A stretch of 64,000 nucleotides of DNA from Chryseobacterium sp. (GCF_019236175.1 NZ_JAFAJM010000005.1:1-64000), one strand, 5' to 3'. Counted from the first letter of the stretch, positions 26,143-36,522 are shown. The notes: generated by a model from the letters alone, not told the origin. Program-made: numbers and translations.

Positions 26143-29100
26143 CTAATTAAGATAAAATTCATATTTATGAAGCAATTGTATTTCCTTGATAAGGTCTCCG
26201 TTCAGATCAACAGAATGCTTCATAGACTGCACCTCAATATGTGAGTCGTCTTCAATATTTTTAATAAAGAATTTCAATTTCTGACTGCCTTTATTCCGGT
26301 CCAGAACCGTTCTGAAAAAATCGAGATCTTCCGCTCTTACATCCATCACGTCCATTACCAGCGATATACTTTTGGCAAATCTTTCAAATGCTTCCTGAAG
26401 TTCTATAACATCATTTACATTGACAAAGACTCTTCCGTCTTTTACCTTAGCAAATTTGATTTTAAAAATCACAAAACGCTGAACTTCAAGCTTTTCTTTC
26501 AGCCTCATATAATCCCGGTCTCCAAGCCTGAAGGAGTACGATCCTGAATAATCTTCAAGCGTAACAAAAGCTACTTTTTCTCCACTTCTGAAGCCATCCT
26601 GAACTCTATATTCCGTAATCAGTCCTGCTACCGTATACTCTTTTCCACCGCCGCCGTTTTCACGTTCTTTCTGAAGTGTCTTCCAGTCTTTCTTTTTTTC
26701 CTCAAACAGCTCTTCCTGTTTACTGGCAAAAGCCTGTTCTTTATAAGCATCCACCTCATCAAGATTTAAAAAAGAGAAAGTTCCTTTCGGCTCTGCTTTT
26801 TTTGTCACTTCTTCTATAACTTCTTCATCTCCTATCGATATATCATCGGATACAATTTCTGTAAGATCTACTGTTTCATCCTGAGAGTCCTGTTCTAAAA
26901 CCGGCGTTTCCTCCGTACCAGTTTTTTCTTCTTCATCTTTTTCCAGTACTGCTTTCTTCGACAGTTGTCCCTGCATAAACTGATACTGATACTTAAATTC
27001 ATCCAGCGGATGGGCAGAAAGATAGAAGCCTATAATTTCTTTTTCTTTATTAAGTTTATGCATATTAGGCCATTCAGGACAAGGAGGCAGCTTAGGTTGC
27101 TCAATCTGAACTTCCTCTGCAAAATCAGCAAACAGAGAGTGCTCCATCTCATTTTTACTTTCCTGGAAGCTCTGCCCATATCTGATCAGCCTTTCAAGAT
27201 TTGTTTTTCCGGCCATATCGATATCAAAATACTGGCCTCTGTGGAAAGAGTCCAGTTCATCAAAGGCACCGGCAAGCACTAAACTTTCCGCCACTCTTTT
27301 GTTCATTTGTGAAGGCAATATTCTTTCAAAGAAATCGTAAATATTTTTGAATCTTCCGTTTTCTCTTTCTCTCGTAATCGCTTCACTTGGCCCTTCTCCT
27401 ATTCCTTTAATCGCTCCCAGTCCAAAACGAATCTGTCCTTTTTCATTTACAGAGAATTTATACTGAGATTCGTTTACATCCGGTCCCAAAACATCAACCC
27501 CCATACTTTTACAATCTTCCATGAACATGGTGATAGAATCTGTGTTGTTGATGTTATTACTCATTACACTCGCCATATATTCTGCCGGATAATTCGCTTT
27601 CAGGAATGCCGTCTGATAGGCTACAAAGGCATAACAGGTAGAGTGAGACTTGTTGAATGCGTACTCCGCAAAAGCTTTCCAGTCATTCCATATTTTTTCC
27701 AGCGGACCTTCGTCCAGGTTATTTTTACGGCCTCCTTCTATAAATTTAGGGTACATTTTATTCAGAACATCAATCTGCTTTTTCCCCATTGCTTTTCTTA
27801 ATGTATCAGCTTCACCTTTGGTAAAGTTGGCCAGTTTCTGGGATAAAAGCATTACCTGCTCCTGATAAACCGTAATTCCGTAGGTTTCTTTTAAATATTC
27901 TTCAGTCTCCGGAAGGTCATAAACAATCTCTTCAACTCCGTGTTTCCTGTTAATAAAGTTCGGAATATACTTGATTGGCCCGGGACGATATAACGCATTC
28001 ATGGCAATAAGATCGGCAAAAACCGTAGGTTTTAACTCTCTCATATACTTTTGCATTCCGGGACTTTCATACTGGAAGATACCTACTGTTCTTCCCTCTT
28101 TAAAGAGCTGATATGTTTTAGCATCGTCAAGCGGAATTTCATCCTGATCAATTTCGACCCCGTATCTTTCTTTTACAAGCTTTAGAGCATCTTTAATAAT
28201 GGTAAGTGTTCTCAGGCCCAGAAAGTCCATTTTCAGAAGTCCCGCACTTTCAGCAACGGAGTTATCAAACTGTGATACCAAAATATCAGCATCTTTAGCA
28301 GCAATAGTTACCGGAACAAGATTACTTACATCTTCAGGAGTAATAATTACACCGCAGGCATGGATACCTGTATTTCTGATACAGCCCTCCATTTTCTTAG
28401 CACTGGCAAGTACATCGTGACGGGAATCATCAGGGCTCTCAAGAACATATCTCATCTCATCGACAAGCATTTGCTCTTCCGGTTTTAATTTCTCATATTT
28501 TGCCAAAGCTTTGGCAATATTCATTCCGGGTGTGGAAGGAATAAGCTTGGCAATATTATTGGTATCGGGAATAGGAACATCAAGAACCCTTCCCGCATCT
28601 TTAATGGCAGACTTTCCACCCAGTACGGAATAGGTAATAATCTGTGCCACCTGGTTCTGACCGTATTTTTCAATTACCCATTTGATAATTCTGTCTCTTC
28701 CTTCATCATCAAAGTCAATATCAATATCAGGCATGGAAATTCTTTCCGGATTAAGGAATCTCTCAAAAAGGAGATCATACTTAATAGGGTCTACATTGGT
28801 AATTCCGATACAGTATGCCACTGCAGAACCTGCCGCCGATCCTCTTCCCGGGCCTACCCAGACTCCCATCTTACGGGCTTCGTTACAGAAATCCTGTACA
28901 ATAAGGAAGTATCCCGGATATCCTGTATTCGCAATTACTTCCAGCTCAAAATCAAGACGTTCCTTAATTTCATCGGTAATTCCCGTCTCTACATATCTTT
29001 TCTTCGCTCCCTCATACGTCAGATATGTAAGATAAGCCATCTCTCCTCTTTTACCTCCGTCTACATCATCTTCCGTATGGATAAATTGTTCGGGAATATC

Positions 29101-30810
29101 AAACTTGGGAAGGAGAACATCTCTTTTTAAAGTATATGGACTGAATTTCGCTAAAAACTCTTCATAGGTATCAAAAGCATCAGGATAAGCAAGAAAAGCT
29201 CCTTTAATCTCATCCGCGTTTTTCATATAATATTCTCCGGTAGGCAGCCCTCTTCTTTTACCAAATCCTTTTCCGATAGGTGTTGAAAGCTTTTCTCCAT
29301 CTTTAATGCAACTTACAATATCCTGAATATTGGCATCATCTTTACCGGTATAAAAGGTTTCGTTTTGCGCAAGGATCTTGACATTATATTTATCTGCAAG
29401 GAACAACAGAACTTCATTTAAATGCTCTTCTTCCGGTAAATTATGATTTTGAAGCTGAACATAAAAGTCATCCTCAAATGTATCCTTCCACCATTTGAAA
29501 AGTTCTTCCCCTTTCTGTTCCCCCGTATTAAGGATAGCATCGGGAATATCACCGTTAATACCGGAGGTCAGGGCAATCAGTCCTTCTTTATATTCCGCAA
29601 TCAGGGCACGGCTGATTCGGGGAACTCCAAAATAGAAGCCTTTTAAAAATCCAATACTGGAAAGTTTCGCCAGGTTTTTATATCCGTTAAAATCTTTCGC
29701 CAAAAGAACCACCTGTGTTCTTCTGTCGGGGTCATCTTTGGTAAACTGTTTTTGTTCATACCGGTCCGAAATATAAAACTCACACCCCACTACAGGAATA
29801 AGCGGATCAGAAACAGGCTCCGTTTCTGTAAATTCAGAACCGTTTTCTGCTGCTTCCTGTTTTTTTTCAAGATATTCTTTATGTTTCTTGGACCTGTCAG
29901 AATTGGCAGATTCTACTGCTGAAACAAACTTAAAAGCACCCATCATATTCCCCAGATCTACCATTCCCACTGCAGGAAAGTTATCATCAGAGGCTTTCTT
30001 TATAAGATCATTGATACTGGAAGTAGCCAGCAATGTTGAAAAAACACTGTGGTTATTGAAATTGAAATATTTCCCAAGATCAATCTCATCAACACTTCCG
30101 AAATCTGCCTGTTTTTTCTTATTATGGAAATCTGCAACCTGCCTCCTGATAACAATACCAAAAGGTTTTATGGGCTCCGGATAAAGACTTTTAAAATAAG
30201 CAAGCTGATCCTCGGACACTTTTAGAGTTTCAGCAGATACAACACCGATCCGGACCATCTCGAAGAAGACCTGAGCGGTTGCATTTACGTCAGCTGCCGC
30301 ATTATGGGCTTCGTCAAATTTATTCCCATAAAGCTTTTCATAAAGTTCTTCAAGTTTCGGTGGCTTAAACCTACCGCCTCTGCCACCTCCCAACTGGCAG
30401 TAATCTGTTCCCAGAATCATGGTATCAGCTCTGGGTTTTTCCTGTAAATTATCTTTTAGATTTTTTCTGTAAAATTCAGCGCCTACAATATTGTAGTCAA
30501 ACTCCACATTGTGTCCGGAAACCACTCTTACACGCTCCAGCACTTTGGAAAATTCTTCCAGAACCTCCTGAAGATCACGTCCTTCTTCATTAGCAATTTT
30601 TGTTGTAATCCCGTGAATTCTGGCTGCATTAAAGGGGATATCATACCCTTCAGGCTTTATTATATAATCCTGATTTTCAATTAAAACACCATTATCATCG
30701 TGTAATTGCCATGCAATCTGAACCATTCTTGGCCAGTTGTCTGAATCTGAGAGCGGAGCGTTAAAATTCTTTGGTAAACCGGTTGTTTCTGTGTCAAAAA
30801 TTAAATACAT
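26143..30810 (-). CDS. dnaE: DNA polymerase III alpha subunit with fused N-terminal 3'-5' exonuclease
   Basis: A 1555-residue protein, about 400 longer than E. coli DnaE. Residues 1-185 are a DEDDh exonuclease with FDTETTG, HNVEFD and HNAAAD, all three motifs intact. The PHP domain follows (about 245 on), but its metal sites are changed: FNNHS where HxHS is usual and VDLGNMMG where TDHGNM is usual. The polymerase core is intact, with PDIDIDFDDEGRDRII near 695-710 carrying the catalytic Asp pair. An acidic linker (about 1290-1370) precedes an OB fold (about 1390-1465). It is the replicative polymerase; the fused exonuclease probably proofreads in place of a separate DnaQ. It appears monocistronic. 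Confidence 0.96.
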   Translation of the reverse strand: MYLIFDTETTGLPKNFNAPLSDSDNWPRMVQIAWQLHDDNGVLIENQDYIIKPEGYDIPFNAARIHGITTKIANEEGRDLQEVLEEFSKVLERVRVVSGHNVEFDYNIVGAEFYRKNLKDNLQEKPRADTMILGTDYCQLGGGRGGRFKPPKLEELYEKLYGNKFDEAHNAAADVNATAQVFFEMVRIGVVSAETLKVSEDQLAYFKSLYPEPIKPFGIVIRRQVADFHNKKKQADFGSVDEIDLGKYFNFNNHSVFSTLLATSSINDLIKKASDDNFPAVGMVDLGNMMGAFKFVSAVESANSDRSKKHKEYLEKKQEAAENGSEFTETEPVSDPLIPVVGCEFYISDRYEQKQFTKDDPDRRTQVVLLAKDFNGYKNLAKLSSIGFLKGFYFGVPRISRALIAEYKEGLIALTSGINGDIPDAILNTGEQKGEELFKWWKDTFEDDFYVQLQNHNLPEEEHLNEVLLFLADKYNVKILAQNETFYTGKDDANIQDIVSCIKDGEKLSTPIGKGFGKRRGLPTGEYYMKNADEIKGAFLAYPDAFDTYEEFLAKFSPYTLKRDVLLPKFDIPEQFIHTEDDVDGGKRGEMAYLTYLTYEGAKKRYVETGITDEIKERLDFELEVIANTGYPGYFLIVQDFCNEARKMGVWVGPGRGSAAGSAVAYCIGITNVDPIKYDLLFERFLNPERISMPDIDIDFDDEGRDRIIKWVIEKYGQNQVAQIITYSVLGGKSAIKDAGRVLDVPIPDTNNIAKLIPSTPGMNIAKALAKYEKLKPEEQMLVDEMRYVLESPDDSRHDVLASAKKMEGCIRNTGIHACGVIITPEDVSNLVPVTIAAKDADILVSQFDNSVAESAGLLKMDFLGLRTLTIIKDALKLVKERYGVEIDQDEIPLDDAKTYQLFKEGRTVGIFQYESPGMQKYMRELKPTVFADLIAMNALYRPGPIKYIPNFINRKHGVEEIVYDLPETEEYLKETYGITVYQEQVMLLSQKLANFTKGEADTLRKAMGKKQIDVLNKMYPKFIEGGRKNNLDEGPLEKIWNDWKAFAEYAFNKSHSTCYAFVAYQTAFLKANYPAEYMASVMSNNINNTDSITMFMEDCKSMGVDVLGPDVNESQYKFSVNEKGQIRFGLGAIKGIGEGPSEAITRERENGRFKNIYDFFERILPSQMNKRVAESLVLAGAFDELDSFHRGQYFDIDMAGKTNLERLIRYGQSFQESKNEMEHSLFADFAEEVQIEQPKLPPCPEWPNMHKLNKEKEIIGFYLSAHPLDEFKYQYQFMQGQLSKKAVLEKDEEEKTGTEETPVLEQDSQDETVDLTEIVSDDISIGDEEVIEEVTKKAEPKGTFSFLNLDEVDAYKEQAFASKQEELFEEKKKDWKTLQKERENGGGGKEYTVAGLITEYRVQDGFRSGEKVAFVTLEDYSGSYSFRLGDRDYMRLKEKLEVQRFVIFKIKFAKVKDGRVFVNVNDVIELQEAFERFAKSISLVMDVMDVRAEDLDFFRTVLDRNKGSQKLKFFIKNIEDDSHIEVQSMKHSVDLNGDLIKEIQLLHKYEFYLN

Positions 30811-31034
30811 ATAAATTTCTAACTTTTTTAAGAAAGAGAATGTAAAGTTACTTCATTTTTTTCGAATGACTTCTTTCGCAGTACAATAAAAATAAGAATT
30901 AAATTCACAAAAACACAATCTAAACTCAGTTAAAAAATCAACCAATATTCAAAGAATAAACCATCATTTAAACATTACAACAAAAAAAATAGGAAATATT
31001 TATGAAAAATAATCTTTTTAAAAACATTTTATTA

Positions 31035-31042
31035 TATATTTG
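31035..31042 (+). promoter_or_regulatory. Bacteroidota -7 box for the subtilase gene
   Basis: TATATTTG matches TAnnTTTG and is followed 37 bases later by the ATG at 31079. A clear -33 TTTG was not seen. Confidence 0.65.
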
Positions 31043-31078
31043 ACTTATAATATTTTTTTAACATTTTACCAACTTATC

Positions 31079-33211
31079 ATGAAGAAACATTTACTTTTGG
31101 TCAGCACTTTGGCCATTACGCTAATAAGTGCGCAAAACAATGAAGGATTAAAAAGAGAGTTTGAAAAACAAAACAAAGAGAACAGCGCAAAGTTTGACTC
31201 TTATGCAGCAAGGCGTTCAGCCACCAGCAGAACCCCTGAAGCTCTGAAAGAAATTGAAGAAAAAAGGACCAGTTTAGCCGGCTTTATGCCCAATGGAAAA
31301 CCTTTTTTTTACAGGAATGAAGATATGGACCAAATTAAAAATGCAAATGCTGACTTTCTTCAGGATGGAACAGTAACCGGACTTACCGGAGCATTTAACG
31401 GTGAGAATATTAAATTTACAATATTTGACGGAGGAAGAGTTTTTGGAGGACACGTATTCTTCAACAACGGTACCAACCGAATTACAAACAAAGAAGCCAG
31501 TACACTGAATTATGCAGCACACTCTACTGCTGTCGCCGGTTTCATAGGAGCAAAACCATATTCACAGACCGTGACTTTTACTGATGGTACTTCCAGAGCA
31601 ATCAATTTCCAGGGAATAGCAAAGAACTCAACCATGGATTCTTACACCTTCCGTGATTCTACATTACCGGGTGACACCTCAACAAGTACAGTATTTCAAA
31701 AGATTCTGACCGCTCAGCCTAAAATATCAAACCACTCTTACGGATCAAATGTAGGTTGGGATCTGCAGACAGTAAACGGCGTCGACGCATGGGTATGGAA
31801 TGGCGTTTTCGACAGTCCAGGGTCTTCATATGACCTTCAGGGAACCTACTTCGGAAGCGATCAAAACTATGATGCGATTGTTTATAACAACCCTGGCTAT
31901 GTTATTGTAAAATCTTCAGGAAACTATTTTGGATTTGGACCGAACTACCCAACACCCGCTCCACTTCCGGCATATTATACTGATGATAATGACAATCTTG
32001 TACCGTTTGCTGCGACAGATGTATTACCTACTACAAACTGTGCTCAGGGATTTGATTGTATTGGCCCTGGTTCACTGGCAAAGAATATCATTGTTGTAGG
32101 AGCTACTGACAGAATTACTGCTAATTCAGGAAGATATACTGCCTCAGCAGATGTCATTCATTCAGATTACAGTAGTGCGGGACCTCGTGATGATGGAGGT
32201 ATCAAACCGGATATTTCAGCGGTAGGAACAGACGTAGGAAGTGCATCTACTGCAGAAAATACCGTGGGCAGCCAAAGCTTGACCGTAGGCAGCGGAACTT
32301 CTTATTCAGCACCTGTAGTAACCGGAGTGATTGGACTATGGACCCAAATTAACAAACAATTATTTGACGGAACAGAATTAAACGCTGCCGCAGCTAAAAC
32401 CTTAATGATTCATTCAGCTGCTGAAGCAGGAAACCCGGGACCGGATCCATTGTTCGGGTGGGGATTCATTGACGCGAAAAAAGGAGCTGAATTATTAGTA
32501 GGAAAATCTAACAACACCGTTATTTTCAATAACGAAACATTAAATAACGGAGCGGTTAATTCTAAGACAATCCTGGCAACAGGAAATACTCCGATCAAAG
32601 TAACCATTTCATGGATTGATCCGGAATACAAATTACCGGCATCAATGAGCTGGAGTGACGCTTACAACAACAGAAGCTCAAGATTGGTCAATGATTTGGA
32701 TCTTAGAATCACCGACATGGAAACAAACACCGTTTACTTACCGTGGAAATTAAATGCAGCAAGTCCAAATACAGCCGTTAAAGGTGACAATACCGTAGAC
32801 AACGTAGAACAGGTAATTGTAGATGCTCCTGTAGCAGGAAGAAATTATAAAATTGAAATTTCACATAAAGGAACATTAAAGAATAACGCCAATCCAAGTG
32901 TTACAGCTCCTCAGAACTATTCAGTTATCGTGACAGGATTCAATCAGGTATTGGGAACTCAGGACACAAAAACGAATACACTGGGTGAATTGGCAATTTC
33001 TCCAACGATTACCAAAGACGTAACCAATATATTGAAAGCACCTAAAAAATCTACTTTCACTATTTATGATATGTCCGGTAAAAAATTACAAAGCGGCAAT
33101 ATCAACAGCGATAAAGAAAGTGTAGACCTATCTGCTTATACAAAAGGGATTTACATTATTGAAGTAAAAACTGATAAAGACGTGATCTCTAAAAAAGTGA
33201 TTAAAGAATAA
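31079..33211 (+). CDS. Subtilisin-like serine protease (S8) with T9SS sorting domain
   Basis: A 710-residue secreted protease. The ATG at 31079 gives the signal peptide MKKHLLLVSTLAITLISAQ; a TTG 13 codons earlier overlaps the promoter and is rejected. Catalytic residues can be placed: Asp in TIFDGGRVFGGH (near 115), His in AAHSTAVAGFIG (near 148), the oxyanion Asn in VKSSGNYFG, and Ser in GTSYSAPVVTG (near 408). A jelly-roll-like beta domain follows, then a T9SS sorting domain (LAISPTITKDVTNILKA ... SKKVIKE). It probably degrades extracellular protein for nutrition. A perfect terminator follows. Confidence 0.95.
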   Translation: MKKHLLLVSTLAITLISAQNNEGLKREFEKQNKENSAKFDSYAARRSATSRTPEALKEIEEKRTSLAGFMPNGKPFFYRNEDMDQIKNANADFLQDGTVTGLTGAFNGENIKFTIFDGGRVFGGHVFFNNGTNRITNKEASTLNYAAHSTAVAGFIGAKPYSQTVTFTDGTSRAINFQGIAKNSTMDSYTFRDSTLPGDTSTSTVFQKILTAQPKISNHSYGSNVGWDLQTVNGVDAWVWNGVFDSPGSSYDLQGTYFGSDQNYDAIVYNNPGYVIVKSSGNYFGFGPNYPTPAPLPAYYTDDNDNLVPFAATDVLPTTNCAQGFDCIGPGSLAKNIIVVGATDRITANSGRYTASADVIHSDYSSAGPRDDGGIKPDISAVGTDVGSASTAENTVGSQSLTVGSGTSYSAPVVTGVIGLWTQINKQLFDGTELNAAAAKTLMIHSAAEAGNPGPDPLFGWGFIDAKKGAELLVGKSNNTVIFNNETLNNGAVNSKTILATGNTPIKVTISWIDPEYKLPASMSWSDAYNNRSSRLVNDLDLRITDMETNTVYLPWKLNAASPNTAVKGDNTVDNVEQVIVDAPVAGRNYKIEISHKGTLKNNANPSVTAPQNYSVIVTGFNQVLGTQDTKTNTLGELAISPTITKDVTNILKAPKKSTFTIYDMSGKKLQSGNINSDKESVDLSAYTKGIYIIEVKTDKDVISKKVIKE

Positions 33212-33234
33212 TCATCAATAACATAGATTTATTA

Positions 33235-33269
33235 CAAAATACTAACAGTTGTTAGTATTTTGTTTTTTT
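33235..33269 (+). terminator. Terminator of the subtilase gene
   Basis: A perfect 12-base stem, CAAAATACTAAC / GTTAGTATTTTG, with a 4-base loop, followed by seven T. Confidence 0.9.
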
Positions 33270-33272
33270 ATG

Positions 33273-33280
33273 TATATTTG
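33273..33280 (+). promoter_or_regulatory. -7 box of the fused E1 gene
   Basis: TATATTTG matches TAnnTTTG, with TTG at 33249-33251 (21-base gap) as possible -33 element. The ATG at 33287 is only six bases past the box, so the mRNA would have almost no leader. The possible -33 element lies inside the preceding terminator stem. Confidence 0.6.
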
Positions 33281-33286
33281 CTTTCT

Positions 33287-35359
33287 ATGGAAAATACACT
33301 TCACGAAAAAGTTTCTCAGGATATATTACTTAAGGCTTACAACCATATGATGCTGGCCAAAGCGATGGCAGATATTTATGAAGAAAACAGAAATGTCTGT
33401 AAATACGTTCATAGTACATCAAGAGGTCATGAAGCCATTCAGCTGGCAACAGCTTATCAGCTCAAAAAAGAAGACTGGGTTTCTCCTTATTACAGAGATG
33501 AAAGCATTCTTTTAGGAATTGGCTTTGAACCTTATCAGCTCATGCTTCAGTTATTAGCTAAAGCTGATGATCCTTTTTCGGGAGGAAGGTCTTATTATTC
33601 CCATCCATCCAGCAGAGATGAAAACAAGCCCAAAATTATTCACCAGAGCTCTGCTACAGGAATGCAAACCATTCCTACAACTGGCGTTGCACAAGGAATA
33701 AAATATATTCAGGACTTTAATCTTCAGCATTTTGAAAATAATCCTGTTGTGGTTTGCAGCCTTGGTGACAATTCCGTTACCGAAGGTGAAGTAAGTGAAG
33801 CTTTACAGTTTGCAGCTCTGCATCAGCTTCCTATTATTTTTCTGGTTCAGGACAACGAATGGGGGATTTCCGTAACTAAAGAAGAGGCAAGAACCTGTGA
33901 TGCTTATGATTTTGTAGCAGGATTCACAGGACTAAGCAGAATGAGAGTAGACGGCACTGACTTTACAGAAAGCTTTGAAGCGATGAAAAAGGCCGTAGAC
34001 TTTGTAAGAACAGAAAGAAAACCTTTAGTAGTCTGTGCAAAAACAGTACTGATCGGTCATCATACTTCCGGGGTAAGAAGAGAATTCTATAGAGATGAAG
34101 AAGATTTAATAAAACACAGAGCAAAAGATCCGGGAGAAATTCTTAGAAATCAGCTTCTGGAAGCGGGAGTGGATGAAGATCTTTTAAAACAGATTACCAA
34201 AAAAGCACGTCTTGAAGCGGAAGAAGCTTTCGAAAGAGCTAAAAATGCAGAAGATCCGGCTCCGGAAACAGTGATGCAGCATGTCTTCGCTCCTACTCCT
34301 ATTACAGAGGAAACAGGAACACGTGAGCCAGCCGGCGGAGAAAAGATCGTTATGGTAGATGCCGCTATTCACGCTATTCAGGAACTGATGTGGAAACACC
34401 CTGAAGCTCTTCTGTACGGGCAGGATGTAGGAGAAAGAATCGGCGGAGTTTTCCGTGAGACGGTAACTTTAGGGAAGAAATTCGGAAGCAAAAGGGTTTT
34501 CAATACAGCCATTCAGGAGGCTTACATCATTGGTTCCACAACCGGGATGAGCGCCGTTGGCTTAAAACCTATTGTAGAAGTTCAGTTCGCAGACTACATC
34601 TATCCGGGAATCAACCAGCTTATCACTGAGATCTCTAAATCAAGCTACTTAAGCGGCGGAAAATTCCCTGTCAGCAATATTATCCGTGTACCTATCGGCG
34701 CATATGGCGGTGGTGGGCCTTATCACAGCGGGAGCGTTGAAAGTATTTTAGCTAATATTAAAGGAATCAAAATTGCGTATCCGAGTAATGCCGCAGATTT
34801 CAAAGGACTGCTGAAGGCTGCTTATTATGATCCTAATCCGGTTGTCATGCTGGAACATAAAGGATTATACTGGAGCAAAGTTCCGGGAACAGAAGATGCA
34901 AAAACCATTGAGCCGGCTGAAGACTATATCCTGCCATTCGGAAAAGGAAAAGTTATTATTGAAGCTGATAAAAATGAAACTGAAAAAGGACGAACTTTAG
35001 TAATCGTAACTTACGGAATGGGAGTTTACTGGGCTAAAGAAGCCGCTAAAAACTTTAACGGAAGAGTTGAAGTAATAGATCTGAGAACTTTAATCCCTCT
35101 GGATGAAGAACTTGTTTTTGAAAGAGTAAAAGCCCACGGAAAATGTATTGTTCTTACTGAAGAACAACTCAACAACTCTTTTGCAGAAGCTTTTGCACAC
35201 CGTATTTCCAAAAACTGTTTCAAATATCTGGATGCCCCGGTAGAAACAATGGGCGCTCTGGATGTCCCTGCAGTTCCTATTAATCTGATACTGGAAAAAG
35301 AAATGCTTCCGAACGCTGAAAAGCTAAGCAATAAAATTAAAGAAATGTTTACTCATTAA
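33287..35359 (+). CDS. 2-oxoacid dehydrogenase E1, fused alpha and beta subunits
   Basis: A 690-residue fusion of two subunits normally encoded by separate genes. The alpha half (residues 1-about 340) has the thiamine-diphosphate motif SLGDNSVTEGEVSEALQ ... FLVQDNEWG. The beta half starts near 345 (GEKIVMVDAAIHAIQELMWK) with FADYIYPGINQLITEISK and YGGGGPYHSGSVES. It decarboxylates a 2-oxoacid as part of a dehydrogenase complex; the branched-chain 2-oxoisovalerate type is likely but pyruvate cannot be excluded. No E2 or E3 gene is in the window. The start at 33287 is set by the promoter box just upstream. Confidence 0.92.
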   Translation: MENTLHEKVSQDILLKAYNHMMLAKAMADIYEENRNVCKYVHSTSRGHEAIQLATAYQLKKEDWVSPYYRDESILLGIGFEPYQLMLQLLAKADDPFSGGRSYYSHPSSRDENKPKIIHQSSATGMQTIPTTGVAQGIKYIQDFNLQHFENNPVVVCSLGDNSVTEGEVSEALQFAALHQLPIIFLVQDNEWGISVTKEEARTCDAYDFVAGFTGLSRMRVDGTDFTESFEAMKKAVDFVRTERKPLVVCAKTVLIGHHTSGVRREFYRDEEDLIKHRAKDPGEILRNQLLEAGVDEDLLKQITKKARLEAEEAFERAKNAEDPAPETVMQHVFAPTPITEETGTREPAGGEKIVMVDAAIHAIQELMWKHPEALLYGQDVGERIGGVFRETVTLGKKFGSKRVFNTAIQEAYIIGSTTGMSAVGLKPIVEVQFADYIYPGINQLITEISKSSYLSGGKFPVSNIIRVPIGAYGGGGPYHSGSVESILANIKGIKIAYPSNAADFKGLLKAAYYDPNPVVMLEHKGLYWSKVPGTEDAKTIEPAEDYILPFGKGKVIIEADKNETEKGRTLVIVTYGMGVYWAKEAAKNFNGRVEVIDLRTLIPLDEELVFERVKAHGKCIVLTEEQLNNSFAEAFAHRISKNCFKYLDAPVETMGALDVPAVPINLILEKEMLPNAEKLSNKIKEMFTH

Positions 35360-35365
35360 TTATAC

Positions 35366-35393
35366 AAACCTCTGATTTTTCAGAGGTTTTTTT
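35366..35393 (+). terminator. Terminator of the fused E1 gene
   Basis: AACCTCTGA pairs with TCAGAGGTT around TTTT, followed by a long T run. Confidence 0.9.
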
Positions 35394-35475
35394 TATTATT
35401 TTTAATAAACAGAAAAGATGGCTTATTTTGGTATCTATTTTGTTTGTATGCACATCTAAAATTCCTCACAGCTCT

Positions 35476-36504
35476 ATGATCACTACAAAGTACATCAATT
35501 ATAAACAGGTCCTTAATCTATCGGGTACTCATCTTATTTTAATTTCAGCATGGTGCACCCTTATTGCCGTTCTTTTTTATTTTTTCAATTGGGAATGGAT
35601 GACAATTCCATGGGTTCCTGTTGCTTTGATTGGTACAGCAGAAGCCTTTTTAGTGGGCTTTAAAAATAATCAGGCTTACGACAGGCTTTGGGAAGCCAGA
35701 AAAATCTGGGGCGGAATTGTGAATTCAAGCCGCTCATTTGCATCAATGGTTTACGCTTTTGATACCCATAATGAAGAAATAGGAACTTTTGATCTTGAGG
35801 ACCGGAAAAAAAGAATTGTATACCGCCATATCGCCTGGCTATACACTTTCCGCGAGCAACTTCTGATTCCAACAGAATGGGAACATATCGGAGCAGAAAA
35901 CAAATTTATCAATACCAATCTCAGAAGAAACAGACTCATCAAAGCAGGATTTCCGGATTACGGAAGAGCTCCTATTTTTCTGCATAAATACCTTTCGGAA
36001 GAAGAATATGACCTCAAAGATCATTATAAAAATTTTGCTACTTTTCTGATTTCTCAACAGGCAAAAGATATTAATGAACTGAAAAACATGAATGCCATTA
36101 CAGATTTCAACCAGACTCAGCTTCAGAACAGCCTCAATGAATTCTATAATTTCCAGGGACAGGCGGAGAGAATCAAAAAATTTCCTTCTCCCAGACAATT
36201 TGCCAGCACAGCATTTATTTTCAATATACTGTTTATCATGCTATTACCACTTGGACTCGTGAATGAATTTGCCAAATTAGGAGACTGGGGCATCTGGACG
36301 TCAATTCCATTCTGTATTATTATTGGCTGGATTTATATTATCATGGAACTCGTGGGAGATTATTCCGAAAACCCTTTTGCAGGGCTTATGTTTGATGTCC
36401 CAATGCTTTCTATCTGCAGAACTATAGAAATTGATCTTCTTCAGATGGGCGGAGAAACAGACCTTCCGGACCCCATCGCATCCAAACATGGCGTACTGGT
36501 ATAA
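35476..36504 (+). CDS. Bestrophin-family anion channel
   Basis: A 342-residue membrane protein beginning MITTKYINYKQVLNLSG; a TTG 16 codons upstream gives a less natural start. It has four membrane helices in two pairs (LILISAWCTLIAVLFYFF; WVPVALIGTAEAFLVGF; IFNILFIMLLPLGLVNEF; IPFCIIIGWIYIIMELVG). Conserved bestrophin elements include FKNNQAYDRLWEARKIWGGI and the end motif NPFAGLMFDVPMLSICRTIEIDLLQ. Bacterial bestrophins form pentamers that pass anions or small cations. The gene stands alone between two terminators. Confidence 0.9.
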   Translation: MITTKYINYKQVLNLSGTHLILISAWCTLIAVLFYFFNWEWMTIPWVPVALIGTAEAFLVGFKNNQAYDRLWEARKIWGGIVNSSRSFASMVYAFDTHNEEIGTFDLEDRKKRIVYRHIAWLYTFREQLLIPTEWEHIGAENKFINTNLRRNRLIKAGFPDYGRAPIFLHKYLSEEEYDLKDHYKNFATFLISQQAKDINELKNMNAITDFNQTQLQNSLNEFYNFQGQAERIKKFPSPRQFASTAFIFNILFIMLLPLGLVNEFAKLGDWGIWTSIPFCIIIGWIYIIMELVGDYSENPFAGLMFDVPMLSICRTIEIDLLQMGGETDLPDPIASKHGVLV

Positions 36505-36522
36505 GAAAACAAAAATTTACAA

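Noticed and set aside
33235..33262. The ACTAAC/GTTAGT palindrome before the E1 gene as a metal-regulator operator like the one at mntH
   Set aside because: It continues into a 12-base stem followed by seven T, which is a terminator; the shared GTTAG word has the opposite arrangement to the mntH site.
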